Below are positions 16,811 to 25,118 of a stretch of DNA of 32,452 bases, in pieces. Made by a program: the position numbers and the translations under genes. The notes beneath the pieces are model-generated. The model saw only the letters and a list, made by a program, of their open reading frames with translations, was not told the origin of the DNA and did not search any database. This DNA comes from Bacillota bacterium (GTDB lineage: Bacteria; Bacillota; Clostridia; Oscillospirales; Acutalibacteraceae), in the NCBI GenBank assembly GCA_023458755.1, contig JAEWYE010000004.1, positions 1 through 32,452 on the forward strand, given 5' to 3'. Every line of letters starts with the position of its first letter. Within the stretch, counting starts at the first letter, position 1.

Positions 16811-16844
16811 ACATGCCCACCTTAACAAGCTAAGGTGGGCATGT
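16811..16844. terminator. Terminator between feo operon and convergent capD-like gene
   Basis: Perfect 14-base arms, ACATGCCCACCTTA and TAAGGTGGGCATGT, surround a 6-base loop. The T-run is weak on both strands, but the very stable stem between convergent genes makes terminator function likely. Confidence 0.75.
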
Positions 16845-16869
16845 GTCATATTTGGCTATTCTGTTTTCC

Positions 16870-18750
16870 TTATTCCTGTGCCAATGCGTCGTTTTCCTCC
16901 GCATGGCCGGTATAGTTCGGAACCAAACGATGAATAATCTCCATCATTTGCACGTTGTCTATGCCGGCACAGTCTTTAAGCTCATCAATGTCGTTCAAAA
17001 AGGTTTGTTCATTGAATTTAATCGGAGTGCCGATATAAATTAATTCATGCGCCGTTTTTTCGCAGCCGCCCTCACTGTCGAGCAGCAATTCCTCATACAG
17101 CTTTTCACCGGGGCGCAGACCGGTATAGACGATTTTAATATCAACATCCGGTTCGAAGCCGGAAAGACGAATCAGATTGCGGGCCAAATCAACGATCTTG
17201 ACAGGCTGTCCCATATCGAGAATGAATATTTCGCCGCCGTGAGCCATACCGCCAGCTTGAATAACAAGGCGTGCCGCCTCTGGGATTGTCATAAAATAAC
17301 GGATGATATCGGGATGGGTTACCGTAACCGGTCCTCCGGCCGCAATCTGTTTTTTAAACAGAGGAATTACGCTTCCGTTGCTGCCAAGGACATTGCCGAA
17401 ACGCACCGCGACAAAACCGGTTTTGCTGTGACGGCTGTAATATTGAATAATCAGTTCACAAATACGTTTGGTTGCACCCATAACATTGGTCGGGTTCACC
17501 GCTTTATCGGTTGAAATCATAACCATGCGTTTCACGCCGTATTTGTCCGCCGCCTGCGCAACATTCAGCGTACCGAACACATTGTTTTTAACGGCTTCTC
17601 CGGGGCTAAGCTCCATAAGAGGCACATGCTTATGTGCTGCCGCGTGGAAAACAACATCCGGTTTGCAAACTTCAAATACATGCTCAATTCTAGCTTTATC
17701 ACGCACCGAACCGATAAGTACCTCTAAATTTAAATCTTTGAACCGCATTAAAAGTTCATTTTGAAGATCATATGCATTGTTTTCATAAATATCAAAAATA
17801 ATCAGTTTTTTCGGATTAAAATACGCGATCTGACGGCACAGCTCAGAACCGATGGACCCGCCGCCGCCTGTAACCAGTACTGTCTTATCCTGAAGATATC
17901 CGCTGATTTCTTCCACGTTAAGGTTGATTTCATCCCGTCCTAAAAGGTCGATGATGTCAACATCACGGATTGCTACCGGCTCCATTCTCTTTTCCATAAT
18001 TTCATAAAGAGCGGGAACCGTCTTGAGCTGACAGCCTGTTTTTGCGCATATATTTAAAATGTCCTGCAAGTCCTTCTTTTTTGTGGATGGGATTGCAAGC
18101 AAAATCTGATCTACATTATACCGTATTGCCATTCGCGGAATTGCTTCGCGCCCTCCCACAACCCTTACGCCGTGAATGCGCGTGCCTTTTTTGCTTCTGT
18201 TATCGTCAATGGCGACAACAGGAATTCCTTTGCTTTGCGGTGCTGTTTTCATTTCTTTGATGACTAAGGAACCCATTTCACCGGCTCCAATAATCATAAC
18301 ACGATGAAATTCCTCTTTATCACGCTGAGATAGCTGATTTCTCCGTTTCATTCTGCGTACAATACGAAAACTGAACCGTGAGAAGCCGACAAAAAACAAT
18401 GTTAAAAGCCAGCCCATTACATATACGCCGTTGGGAAAACGTTTTTCTGCCAAAGTATAGCCAACCAATGTGATAATGATACTTGCCGCGGTTGTGCCGA
18501 AAAAAATTTGGAACAGCTCGTCCAAACTCGCAAACTGCCACATGGTGTTGTAAAACTTTGCAACAGCAAAGGTTACAAGACAAATGACAACCGCCCAAGG
18601 CATCATCGTATGAAAAGCATGAAGATCGTCGGGCGGAATGCGATTGTCAAACCGCATGACAAACGCAATTAAATAGCTGATATAGACACAAAAAATATCA
18701 AGTAAAACCTGAGGCAGCAAATGTAAAAGATTTATCTTTTTATTTTTCAT
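16870..18750 (-). CDS. Membrane nucleotide-sugar 4,6-dehydratase/epimerase (CapD/FlaA1 family)
   Basis: 626 residues from the ATG at 18750, chosen because GGGAGT lies 8 bases upstream; the ATG at 18801 has no clear site. The N-terminus carries four membrane helices, then a CoA_binding-like Rossmann domain (VMIIGAGEMGSLVIKEM). The C-terminal 350 residues are the Polysacc_synt_2 dehydratase domain: NAD motif VTGGGGSIGSELCRQI, HAAAHKHVPLME, and STDKAVNPTNVMGATKR in which Met replaces the usual catalytic Tyr, as in PglF/WbpM/CapD. It likely acts on UDP-GlcNAc to start synthesis of a deoxy-amino sugar for capsule, wall polymer or glycoprotein. No other glycan genes adjoin it. Confidence 0.95.
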   Translation of the reverse strand: MKNKKINLLHLLPQVLLDIFCVYISYLIAFVMRFDNRIPPDDLHAFHTMMPWAVVICLVTFAVAKFYNTMWQFASLDELFQIFFGTTAASIIITLVGYTLAEKRFPNGVYVMGWLLTLFFVGFSRFSFRIVRRMKRRNQLSQRDKEEFHRVMIIGAGEMGSLVIKEMKTAPQSKGIPVVAIDDNRSKKGTRIHGVRVVGGREAIPRMAIRYNVDQILLAIPSTKKKDLQDILNICAKTGCQLKTVPALYEIMEKRMEPVAIRDVDIIDLLGRDEINLNVEEISGYLQDKTVLVTGGGGSIGSELCRQIAYFNPKKLIIFDIYENNAYDLQNELLMRFKDLNLEVLIGSVRDKARIEHVFEVCKPDVVFHAAAHKHVPLMELSPGEAVKNNVFGTLNVAQAADKYGVKRMVMISTDKAVNPTNVMGATKRICELIIQYYSRHSKTGFVAVRFGNVLGSNGSVIPLFKKQIAAGGPVTVTHPDIIRYFMTIPEAARLVIQAGGMAHGGEIFILDMGQPVKIVDLARNLIRLSGFEPDVDIKIVYTGLRPGEKLYEELLLDSEGGCEKTAHELIYIGTPIKFNEQTFLNDIDELKDCAGIDNVQMMEIIHRLVPNYTGHAEENDALAQE

Positions 18751-18854
18751 TAAAATTACTCCCATAAGCCGTTTGATTGGGTCCACTGTATCAAGATGCA
18801 TAAAAATCCATAGTATACAGCCAAAGCTAGAATCGCTTACCAGACAACTTATAG

Positions 18855-18863
18855 ATTATAGCA
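18855..18863 (-). promoter_or_regulatory. Extended -10 promoter of the capD-like gene
   Basis: On the minus strand this reads TGCTATAAT, a full extended -10 element, about 105 bases upstream of the start codon. The -35 (TTTATT) is weak. Confidence 0.55.
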
Positions 18864-18928
18864 CAAACAGTCAGTAAAATAAACACAAATTTGTTGAACT
18901 CATGAAAGTATACAATCTGTATGCATCA

Positions 18929-19528
18929 TTATTTCTTATCAACAATTCTCAGTGGAATTCCTTTTAAAAAATAAATGGTATCGGCAAGCAGTTGAGCTTC
19001 TTCCATACTGTGCGTAACCAATATTTTGAGCTTATCCTGTGTTTTTTCTTTTATGAGAGTAATAACCTGATCCCTTGATTTGCTGTCGAGCGCATGAAAA
19101 GGTTCATCCATAAGAAGAATGTCCCCACCATAGGCTAAAGCACGCGCAATGGACACCCTTTGCCGCATACCGCCGCTCAACTCGTTCGGGTGCTTATTTT
19201 CTGCATTCTCCAGCCCAACCAGACGAATCCATTCGGACGCTGACTTCCTGTCCGCGTTTGTTACGACCGCGACATTTTCATTCGCCGTCACCCATGGGAG
19301 CAGCCGGTCTTCCTGAAAAATATAGGAAATTTTTTTATGCTCCAAACCGCTGATGCTGCCGCCATCCAAAGGCAGCAGCCCAGCAATGCAATTGAGTAAC
19401 GTCGTTTTGCCGCAGCCGGAAGGGCCAAAAAAGCAAACCGTTCCTTTTTCCGGCAAGGATAAAGAGAAATCATCAATGATCTTCTGCCCGTTAAACTCTT
19501 TATGGATATGTTTTATTTCGATACTCAT
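18929..19528 (-). CDS. ABC transporter ATPase (SsuB/TauB/NrtD type)
   Basis: 199 residues. Walker A is GPSGCGKTTLLN near 35-46, the signature is LSGGMRQRVSIARAL near 117, Walker B is ILLMDEPFHALD, and the switch His is in VTHSMEEA. It energises the import system encoded just upstream and starts 9 bases after the permease stop. At about 200 residues it lacks part of the C-terminal extension of longer SsuB/TauB proteins (about 250) but keeps all catalytic motifs, so it is probably complete. Confidence 0.95.
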   Translation of the reverse strand: MSIEIKHIHKEFNGQKIIDDFSLSLPEKGTVCFFGPSGCGKTTLLNCIAGLLPLDGGSISGLEHKKISYIFQEDRLLPWVTANENVAVVTNADRKSASEWIRLVGLENAENKHPNELSGGMRQRVSIARALAYGGDILLMDEPFHALDSKSRDQVITLIKEKTQDKLKILVTHSMEEAQLLADTIYFLKGIPLRIVDKK

Positions 19529-19537
19529 TGCACAGCC

Positions 19538-20335
19538 TCAATTCGTTGACACATTGTATTTTTTTCCTACTATTTTCATGATTTTTATCATAAGCCACTC
19601 TAAAAGGACACTCATAAGTATCACTACGACCGTCCACGCAAAAAGATCGGCTGTTTCAATGTATATTTTTGCGTTATAAATTTCGCCGCCAATGGACGAC
19701 GGTTTTATGTTTGCGCTTGCGAGAACTTCGGCGGCAATGCCCGCCTTCCATGCCAAACCCATGCCGGTGGTACAAGCCGCAGTAAAATACGGCATAATGG
19801 ACGGCATATACACACGTTTTACGGTTTTTAGCCACCCAAAATGAAAGCATTCTGCCATTTGGAGCAGTTTTGGATCAACTTTTTTAATTCCGTTTTCTAC
19901 ATTTCCCCACACAACCGGTACAACCATTAGAAATGCGGTAAAAATAGGGACATTATCCGTTTTAATCCATACAAACGCAAGAATGATAAAGGATGCAACC
20001 GGGGTTGCTTTTACGATACTGATAATTGGGTGGAATAAGTCATATAGCAGTTTGACCGAAGAAGTAAGTACCGCCAGAATGGTGCCGCCAAGTACTGCTG
20101 CCACAAATCCGGTTAAAATGCGAAGCATGGAGGAAAACGCAGTAATCCAAAAGGTACTTTCCCCGGCCAGCAAAAACAGTCTTTGCAAAACACAACCAGG
20201 AGATACGAGCTGTATCTCCTGGTTGACTATCATATACAGCACTTGCCAAAGCGCCAGCCAAAAGGCCGCCGCAAAGGCTTTGCGCAATATTTTAGATGAA
20301 ATGAAAGTCTTATTTTGAATAGTAGAAATCTTCAC
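19538..20335 (-). CDS. ABC transporter permease (BPD_transp_1, SsuC type)
   Basis: About 265 residues from a GTG at 20335, chosen because GGAGG lies 11 bases upstream; the frame is open further but would run deep into the upstream gene. Six membrane helices are predicted. The EAA loop, which contacts the ATPase, is around FHFGWLKTVKRVYMPSIMPY, followed by GMGLAWKAGIAAEVL, a pattern of nitrate/sulfonate/taurine permeases. The start overlaps the end of the binding-protein gene by 26 bases, indicating translational coupling. Confidence 0.93.
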   Translation of the reverse strand: MKISTIQNKTFISSKILRKAFAAAFWLALWQVLYMIVNQEIQLVSPGCVLQRLFLLAGESTFWITAFSSMLRILTGFVAAVLGGTILAVLTSSVKLLYDLFHPIISIVKATPVASFIILAFVWIKTDNVPIFTAFLMVVPVVWGNVENGIKKVDPKLLQMAECFHFGWLKTVKRVYMPSIMPYFTAACTTGMGLAWKAGIAAEVLASANIKPSSIGGEIYNAKIYIETADLFAWTVVVILMSVLLEWLMIKIMKIVGKKYNVSTN

Positions 20336-21359
20336 CGGGCATCTTTCCTCCAACTGACTTCGGGTTGGCTTTGAACAATACATCGAGAAAATCTGCTGTC
20401 TTACTCTTCATGTCCGCACCGTCAATATAGACAATATGGCAATTCGGGATTGCTTTTTTTGCAACCGCGGCAGGCATAATATCGTATTTCTCAGAAAGAG
20501 CGGCGGCAGCTTCAGCATCCGCGTTCGTATAATCCGCAGACGCTTTGTACTCATCCAGGAACTTATTGAAAGCATCCTTGTTCTTCTCCGCGAAATCCTT
20601 GCGAACGATGAGGCATCCCATTGTAAGCACACTCTTGGAGTTCACAACGGTATCCCACTCTTTTGTGATGTCAAGCGCAACTTTAGACGTTTTTGATTTT
20701 GTAGTCACCTGTGTAACGAAAGGTTCGGGCAGCATGGCAATCTTTGCTTTACCGGAAATAACGAGTGTGGCAACCTCAGCATGCTCTGCTTTATATTCTA
20801 CCTTAACATCCTTACCAACTTCAAGTCCATTTTGTTTTAAAATATAATTTAATGCGTATTCCGGGATTGCACCCTGACCGGAAGTAACAATGGTCTTTCC
20901 TTTTAAATCTTTGATGCTGCTGATTGTCTCACCGTTTGTAACAATAGACAAAACACCAAGCGTATTGAGCGCGGCAAGCTGAACTTTCCCGCTTGTTTTG
21001 TTAAAAAGCGTGGCTGCAAGGTTTGTCGGCGCGGCAGCTACGTCAATTTCACCACTGGATATTTTTGATATAATTTCATCCGGAGCACTGACGATGGAGA
21101 ACTGATAGTTGTTCGCGGCAGTTTTGGCATCATTGTCGCTCATTAATTTTAACATACCCAAACCGGTAGGGCCTTTCAGCGCGGCAACCTTAATGGTCGT
21201 TTTTTCCTGAGAAGCCGTTGAACTTGCGGCTGCACTGGCCGCAGAAGAAGCACCGGCTTCGGAACTTGCAGAATTTGTGGAACTTGTGCAGCCTGTCATA
21301 ACAGAAGCGAACATAAGCGCTGCCATAACCAGAGCCGTTACTTTTTTGGTTGGTTTCAT
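20310..21359 (-). CDS. ABC transporter substrate-binding lipoprotein
   Basis: 349 residues from the ATG at 21359, which follows GAGGGAAG. The N-terminus is a lipoprotein signal peptide ending in the lipobox VMTGC, then a Ser/Ala-rich linker that tethers the protein to the outer membrane face. The mature part starts IKVAALKGPTGLGMLKL and contains SSGEIDVAAAPTNLAATLF and GKTIVTSGQGAIPEYALNY, which fit the NMT1/SsuA-like periplasmic-binding fold. Sulfonates, nitrate, taurine and pyrimidine precursors are all imported by relatives; the ligand here cannot be read from sequence. Confidence 0.93.
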   Translation of the reverse strand: MKPTKKVTALVMAALMFASVMTGCTSSTNSASSEAGASSAASAAASSTASQEKTTIKVAALKGPTGLGMLKLMSDNDAKTAANNYQFSIVSAPDEIISKISSGEIDVAAAPTNLAATLFNKTSGKVQLAALNTLGVLSIVTNGETISSIKDLKGKTIVTSGQGAIPEYALNYILKQNGLEVGKDVKVEYKAEHAEVATLVISGKAKIAMLPEPFVTQVTTKSKTSKVALDITKEWDTVVNSKSVLTMGCLIVRKDFAEKNKDAFNKFLDEYKASADYTNADAEAAAALSEKYDIMPAAVAKKAIPNCHIVYIDGADMKSKTADFLDVLFKANPKSVGGKMPGEDFYYSK

Positions 21360-21392
21360 AATCTTCCCTCTCAATAAATAAATTTGTGATCG

Positions 21393-22103
21393 CTAAAGCT
21401 GACCGGCCTTAAGCCGTTCAACCTGAATCAGTGTAATTGTTTTGCCATCCTTTTGTACCAAACCTGCTTCCGCCAAACTGTCAAACGCCCGATACAAAGA
21501 TGCCCGGCCGATATCCAGCATTTTGGAAAGCTGTGTCAGGCTGCAGGGCAGCACAATTCTTGGCTGGGATTTCGAACTTTGCATGCTCTGTTCCGATAAA
21601 TTCAAAAGATATGCGGCAAGCCGGCCTTGTGCGGTACCGCCGGTAAAATTATCGATGCGGCTGTTTAAGAAGCAAATCCGGTTTGATAAGTACGAGATAT
21701 AGTTTAGTGCGATTTTCGAATTTTCCTCAATCAATTGCTGCAGAAGCTGCTGCGGTAAAAACAGGACCTTGCTGCGCTTGATAGCGGTAACTTCACTGAC
21801 ATAATGCTCCGCATCATGAAATAAACCCGCAACCCCAAAAACGCCGCCGGTAAAAAACGTATTCAGCACGACACGGTTGCCATCCGGAATCGGTTTTTGC
21901 GCCGCTAATTCACCGCTGAGCACAACACCGATACTTTTGTTGAAGTTTATTTTTGAATAAATCACTTCATTCGGTTCAAATTGAACGCATTTACAAAGTT
22001 CATCCCGAAACGCCTGTTGTATCTTCTTCTTTTCAACACCGGCAAACAGAAAAATCTTTTCGATTACGGACTGATACTTTTCCAACTTCGCTATATCTTT
22101 CAT
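21393..22103 (-). CDS. Crp/Fnr-family transcriptional regulator
   Basis: 236 residues from the ATG at 22103 (GAGGTG upstream). It has an N-terminal cyclic-nucleotide-binding-like beta barrel (residues about 30-130, with GVVLSGELAAQKPIPDGN and FGVAGLFHDAEHYVSEV), a long dimer helix, and a C-terminal winged HTH containing LTQLSKMLDIGRASLYRAF. Cysteines are scattered (C41, C43 and one near 147) and do not form an Fnr-type Fe-S set, so the signal is unclear. It is the first gene of the operon with the ABC importer. The large palindrome between its promoter and its start suggests autoregulation. Confidence 0.93.
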   Translation of the reverse strand: MKDIAKLEKYQSVIEKIFLFAGVEKKKIQQAFRDELCKCVQFEPNEVIYSKINFNKSIGVVLSGELAAQKPIPDGNRVVLNTFFTGGVFGVAGLFHDAEHYVSEVTAIKRSKVLFLPQQLLQQLIEENSKIALNYISYLSNRICFLNSRIDNFTGGTAQGRLAAYLLNLSEQSMQSSKSQPRIVLPCSLTQLSKMLDIGRASLYRAFDSLAEAGLVQKDGKTITLIQVERLKAGQL

Positions 22104-22116
22104 ACGCACCTCATCG

Positions 22117-22150
22117 CTTATATTCTGTATCATATGGTACAGAATATAAG
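22117..22150. promoter_or_regulatory. Large perfect palindrome, probable Crp/Fnr-like operator
   Basis: Arms CTTATATTCTGTA (22117-22129) and TACAGAATATAAG (22138-22150) are perfectly complementary over 13 bases around an 8-base centre. The site begins 3 bases after the -10 box and covers the transcription start and early leader. That position favours repression. No T-run follows, so it is not a terminator. Confidence 0.7.
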
Positions 22151-22153
22151 CTT

Positions 22154-22182
22154 ATTATACTGATTTGTGAATCATTTGTCAA
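22154..22182 (-). promoter_or_regulatory. Perfect-consensus promoter of the regulator-ABC operon
   Basis: On the minus strand, TTGACA and TATAAT are separated by 17 bases, an exact match to the sigma-A consensus. A promoter this strong usually needs a repressor, consistent with the overlapping palindrome. Confidence 0.85.
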
Positions 22183-22195
22183 GGAAAGGCTGCTC

Positions 22196-22324
22196 ATGCC
22201 ACAATATTTAAAATCAGTCAATCAGCTTCCTCTGCCACTCCTGCGCAGAGGACGAATAAAAATATACTTGTTTAAAAGAGAATCCAAGTTGAAACGCCAG
22301 TCGATAATTTCTAATTTACAATAA
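22196..22324 (+). CDS. Possible 42-residue basic peptide
   Basis: An ATG at 22196 with AAGGAAAGG 6 bases upstream opens 42 codons, giving a strongly basic peptide (LLRRGRIKIYLFKRESKLKR) that ends just before the terminator of the opposite gene. It is divergent from the Crp-like regulator. No homologue is recognised. The ribosome binding site is the only real support, so it may be chance. Confidence 0.25.
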   Translation: MPQYLKSVNQLPLPLLRRGRIKIYLFKRESKLKRQSIISNLQ

Positions 22325-22358
22325 AAAACACTGCAGATGCAAACGCAAATGCAGTGTT
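22323..22358 (-). terminator. Terminator after the zinc-ribbon gene
   Basis: On the minus strand, the arms AACACTGCA/TGCAGTGTT are followed by a T-run (GTTTTTTAT), about 40 bases after the stop. Confidence 0.82.
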
Positions 22359-22399
22359 TCATTCAGCAAAATATAAGTCCGGAATTCTATGCCTAAGTC

Positions 22400-22840
22400 T
22401 TACTCGTGGTCACAGCAGCCGCAGTCACAGCCCTGATCTTGCAGTTCATCCATGTCGAACTCAAGATTTTCGCCACAATTTGGGCACTCAATCTGACCAT
22501 CTGCAATAATGTCCTCAGAAAGACAAATGGTTTCGTGACAGGAAGGACAAGTTACTTCATAATAGCAGTCATCGTCGTCTTCATCGTCACAGCAGCAGCA
22601 ATCATCATCTTCATCGTCGCAGCCATAAACGTCATCTTCCAAAGAACCTAAATCCTCATCAACTGCGTCAAGCTGATCTGCCATATCACGGTAACCTTCT
22701 TCAAGGTCGGAAACGGATAACGCCATATCGTCAAGCAAATCAATGATTGCCTGAATGACCTTAACCTCTTTTTTATCAGTATCCAGTTCAAGGCCCTCGG
22801 CCAAGCCGCGAATGTAAGCTGCTCTTTCAGTATTTGTCAT
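22400..22840 (-). CDS. CD1247-type protein with zinc-ribbon C-terminus
   Basis: 146 residues. The N-terminal 75 residues are helical (TERAAYIRGLAEGLELD and a coiled-coil-like acidic region) and match the 'CD1247 N-terminal domain' family of Clostridia. A middle segment has alternating acidic and cysteine clusters, including four adjacent Cys. The C-terminal part is a zinc ribbon, with CPSC and CPNC knuckles about 22 residues apart, and the tail CDCGCCDHE. No function is established. It lies 69 bases downstream of efp, in the same direction, with AAAGGAGG before the ATG. Confidence 0.88.
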   Translation of the reverse strand: MTNTERAAYIRGLAEGLELDTDKKEVKVIQAIIDLLDDMALSVSDLEEGYRDMADQLDAVDEDLGSLEDDVYGCDDEDDDCCCCDDEDDDDCYYEVTCPSCHETICLSEDIIADGQIECPNCGENLEFDMDELQDQGCDCGCCDHE

Positions 22841-22909
22841 AATGAATGCCTCCTTTTAATTCTATTATCCTGAACATACGGTTTTATAGCACTACAAGAG
22901 TATTGTAGA

Positions 22910-23467
22910 CTATGCACGCGCCATATATTCACCGGTACGAGTATCAATGCGGATTTTTTCACCTTCGTCGATGAAGAGGGGCACTTGAATTTCGGCACCT
23001 GTCTCAACGATAGCCGGTTTGGTTGCGTTTGTAGCAGTATTACCCTTAAAGCCCGGATCCGTCTTAGTAATGATTAATTCGACAAAGTTCGGCGGCTCAA
23101 CACCAAACACATTGCCCTTGTAAGAAAGAACCTTGCATTCCATGTTCTCCTGAACGAACTTGAAGTTGTCGCCCAGTACGTTCTTGCTGATCGGAATCTG
23201 CTCAAAAGTTTCGGTGTCCATAAAATAGTAAAGATCGCCGTCACTGTAAAGATACTGCATGTCTTTGCGCTCAATGTAAGCGGAGGGATATTTGTCGTTC
23301 GGGTTAAATGTGCGTTCTACAACGCTGCCTGTAATTACATTTCTAATTTTGGTGCGAACAAATGCTGCGCCTTTGCCCGGCTTAACATGTTGGAACTCTA
23401 TGATGGAAACAACATCGCCGTCCATCTCAAAGGTTACGCCATTTCTAAAATCGCCTGCAGAAATCAT
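22910..23467 (-). CDS. efp: Elongation factor P
   Basis: 185 residues, the standard EF-P length. It relieves ribosome stalling at polyproline stretches. Domain I begins MISAGDFRNGVTFEMDGD, and the loop HVKPGKGAAFVRTKI carries Lys32, the position that is modified or contacts the peptidyl-tRNA. Domain III ends IRIDTRTGEYMARA. The gene sits between a Xaa-Pro peptidase and the zinc-ribbon protein, a common order in Firmicutes. The very proline-rich peptide encoded at 30385-30561 would depend on it. Confidence 0.98.
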   Translation of the reverse strand: MISAGDFRNGVTFEMDGDVVSIIEFQHVKPGKGAAFVRTKIRNVITGSVVERTFNPNDKYPSAYIERKDMQYLYSDGDLYYFMDTETFEQIPISKNVLGDNFKFVQENMECKVLSYKGNVFGVEPPNFVELIITKTDPGFKGNTATNATKPAIVETGAEIQVPLFIDEGEKIRIDTRTGEYMARA

Positions 23468-23500
23468 GAGTTTTATCCTCCAAATTTTTTTCTATCCTTT

Positions 23501-23529
23501 AGTTTATAATATTTTCACCAATTATTCAA
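23501..23529 (-). promoter_or_regulatory. Possible efp promoter
   Basis: On the minus strand, TTGAAT is followed by TATAAA (15-base spacer) or TAAACT (17-base spacer) in the 79-base gap upstream of efp. Readthrough from the peptidase gene is equally possible. Confidence 0.4.
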
Positions 23530-23546
23530 GCGAAATATTTGAAATA

Positions 23547-24635
23547 TTATAATATAATTAATTCTTTTGGTGAGTGTGTAAGGTTTTCACAGCCTGTTTC
23601 GGTAACCGCCACCATATCTTCGATGCGGACGCCAAACTTTCCCGGAATATAAATGCCGGGTTCGACCGTAACAACCATTCCCGGTTTGGTGATGGTCTTA
23701 TCTCCCGATGAAAAGCGCGGCCATTCGTGAATATCAACGCCGACGCCATGACCGGTAGAATGACCGAATGTGCCTTTGAAATCTTTTTCGATAATATCCC
23801 TTGCGGCGGCATCTACCGTACTGCATTCGATTCCCGGTCTTACGGCCGCCAGGGCGGTAAGCTGCGCTTTTAGTACCGTGTCGTATACCGTATGCTGTTC
23901 CTCGCTGACATGCCCCACCGCTACGGTACGCGTCATGTCAGAATGGTAACCGTCAAGCAGCGCTCCAGTATCCATCGTAACAAAATCACCGTCTTCTATC
24001 TTTTTCGAAGACGGGACGCCATGACACATGGAACCGTTCTTTCCGGATACAACTATCAGATCAAACGCAACGCCGTCTGCGCCCTGTTTACGCATAAAAA
24101 ATTCTATTTCCAGGGCAATGTTGCGTTCCGCCGCGCCGACTTTTATCATAGGCAAAACATGCTGAAACGCAGCATCCGTAATTTTTTGGGACTCTTTTAT
24201 CTTCTGAATTTCTTCCGGGCTTTTTATCATGCGCAAATCGCGGATGAGCGTATCTAACGCGGTATCCTCGATTGCAGTTGCTCCCGCGGACAATAAAATA
24301 TTTTCGTGCTTTTTTGCGCTGCCCAACGATAGCTTATCATTTTCAAAAAGCACTCCGCGAATATGGTGACGGCTGATAATCTGGCGGATACTCTCATCCA
24401 GCTTGGTATACATAACCACCTGACAGGAAGTGATTTGTTTTTCCGCCGCCTCCGCATAACGAAAATCCGTTAAAAAATAAGATTGTTCGCGGGTAACCAG
24501 CATAACGCTGGAAGTTGACGGAAAACCGGTTAAATAGCGCAGGTTTTTGCCGGATGTTATCATCGCGGCATCCACCGGCACACCATTTATCTCCTGCGGT
24601 AAAGCCTCGGAAAGACGTTCGACTGCTGTTGACAT
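23547..24635 (-). CDS. M24-family Xaa-Pro aminopeptidase
   Basis: 362 residues from the ATG at 24635 (GAGG upstream; the ATG at 24647 lacks one). It removes N-terminal residues before proline. It has an N-terminal creatinase-like domain, then a pita-bread catalytic domain with five metal ligands: Asp in VTMDTGALLDG, Asp in YHSDMTRTVAVG, His in GHSTGHGVGVDIHEWP, and Glu in VTVEPGIYIPG and VRIEDMVAVT. It lies 14 bases downstream of aroQ in the same operon, a placement often seen next to efp. Confidence 0.95.
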   Translation of the reverse strand: MSTAVERLSEALPQEINGVPVDAAMITSGKNLRYLTGFPSTSSVMLVTREQSYFLTDFRYAEAAEKQITSCQVVMYTKLDESIRQIISRHHIRGVLFENDKLSLGSAKKHENILLSAGATAIEDTALDTLIRDLRMIKSPEEIQKIKESQKITDAAFQHVLPMIKVGAAERNIALEIEFFMRKQGADGVAFDLIVVSGKNGSMCHGVPSSKKIEDGDFVTMDTGALLDGYHSDMTRTVAVGHVSEEQHTVYDTVLKAQLTALAAVRPGIECSTVDAAARDIIEKDFKGTFGHSTGHGVGVDIHEWPRFSSGDKTITKPGMVVTVEPGIYIPGKFGVRIEDMVAVTETGCENLTHSPKELIIL

Positions 24636-24661
24636 AACAAGCCTCATCTTCTAACTAAAAA

Positions 24662-25099
24662 TCAGATTAAATCCTTGAGTGCGGCCAAAGCTAAAAAATA
24701 GCTGTTCTTGCCGAAACCGCAAATCTGGCCGGCGCAAACATCCGCAATGACTGACTTATGGCGAAATTCTTCCCTTGAATGAATATTGGACATATGCGTT
24801 TCAATAAAGGGAATCCGCACACAGGCTATGGCATCATGAATGGCATAACTGTAATGGGTGAACGCGCCCGCATTGATAACCACGCCGTCATATGCATCCT
24901 TCGCCGCATGGATTTTATCAATGATTGCGCCTTCCCAGTTGGACTGGAAGATTTCACACTCAAAATCCAAACGTTTTGCGGTATCAATGATTTGTGCATT
25001 GATGCTCTCCGCGGTCTCATCGCCGTAAACACCTTTTTCACGAATACCAACCATATTCATGTTCGGCCCCAGCAGAACTAAAACCTTTTTTTTACTCAT
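24662..25099 (-). CDS. aroQ: 3-dehydroquinate dehydratase, type II
   Basis: 145 residues, the usual size; the third step of the shikimate pathway. The ATG at 25099 is preferred (AAGGA 9 bases upstream). The substrate loop is GPNMNMVGIREKGVYGDE, with catalytic Tyr25 and the essential Arg20. ETHMSNIHSREEFRHKS carries the catalytic His region, and INAGAFTHYSYAIHDA is the conserved asparagine/histidine segment. It lies between yqeG and the peptidase with short gaps, so it is co-transcribed. Confidence 0.97.
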   Translation of the reverse strand: MSKKKVLVLLGPNMNMVGIREKGVYGDETAESINAQIIDTAKRLDFECEIFQSNWEGAIIDKIHAAKDAYDGVVINAGAFTHYSYAIHDAIACVRIPFIETHMSNIHSREEFRHKSVIADVCAGQICGFGKNSYFLALAALKDLI

Positions 25100-25118
25100 G
25101 GTTATCATTCCTTATTTT

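Noticed and set aside
22117..22150. 13-bp palindrome as a terminator or attenuator
   Set aside because: No T-run follows on either strand, and it sits right after a perfect promoter, which fits an operator better.
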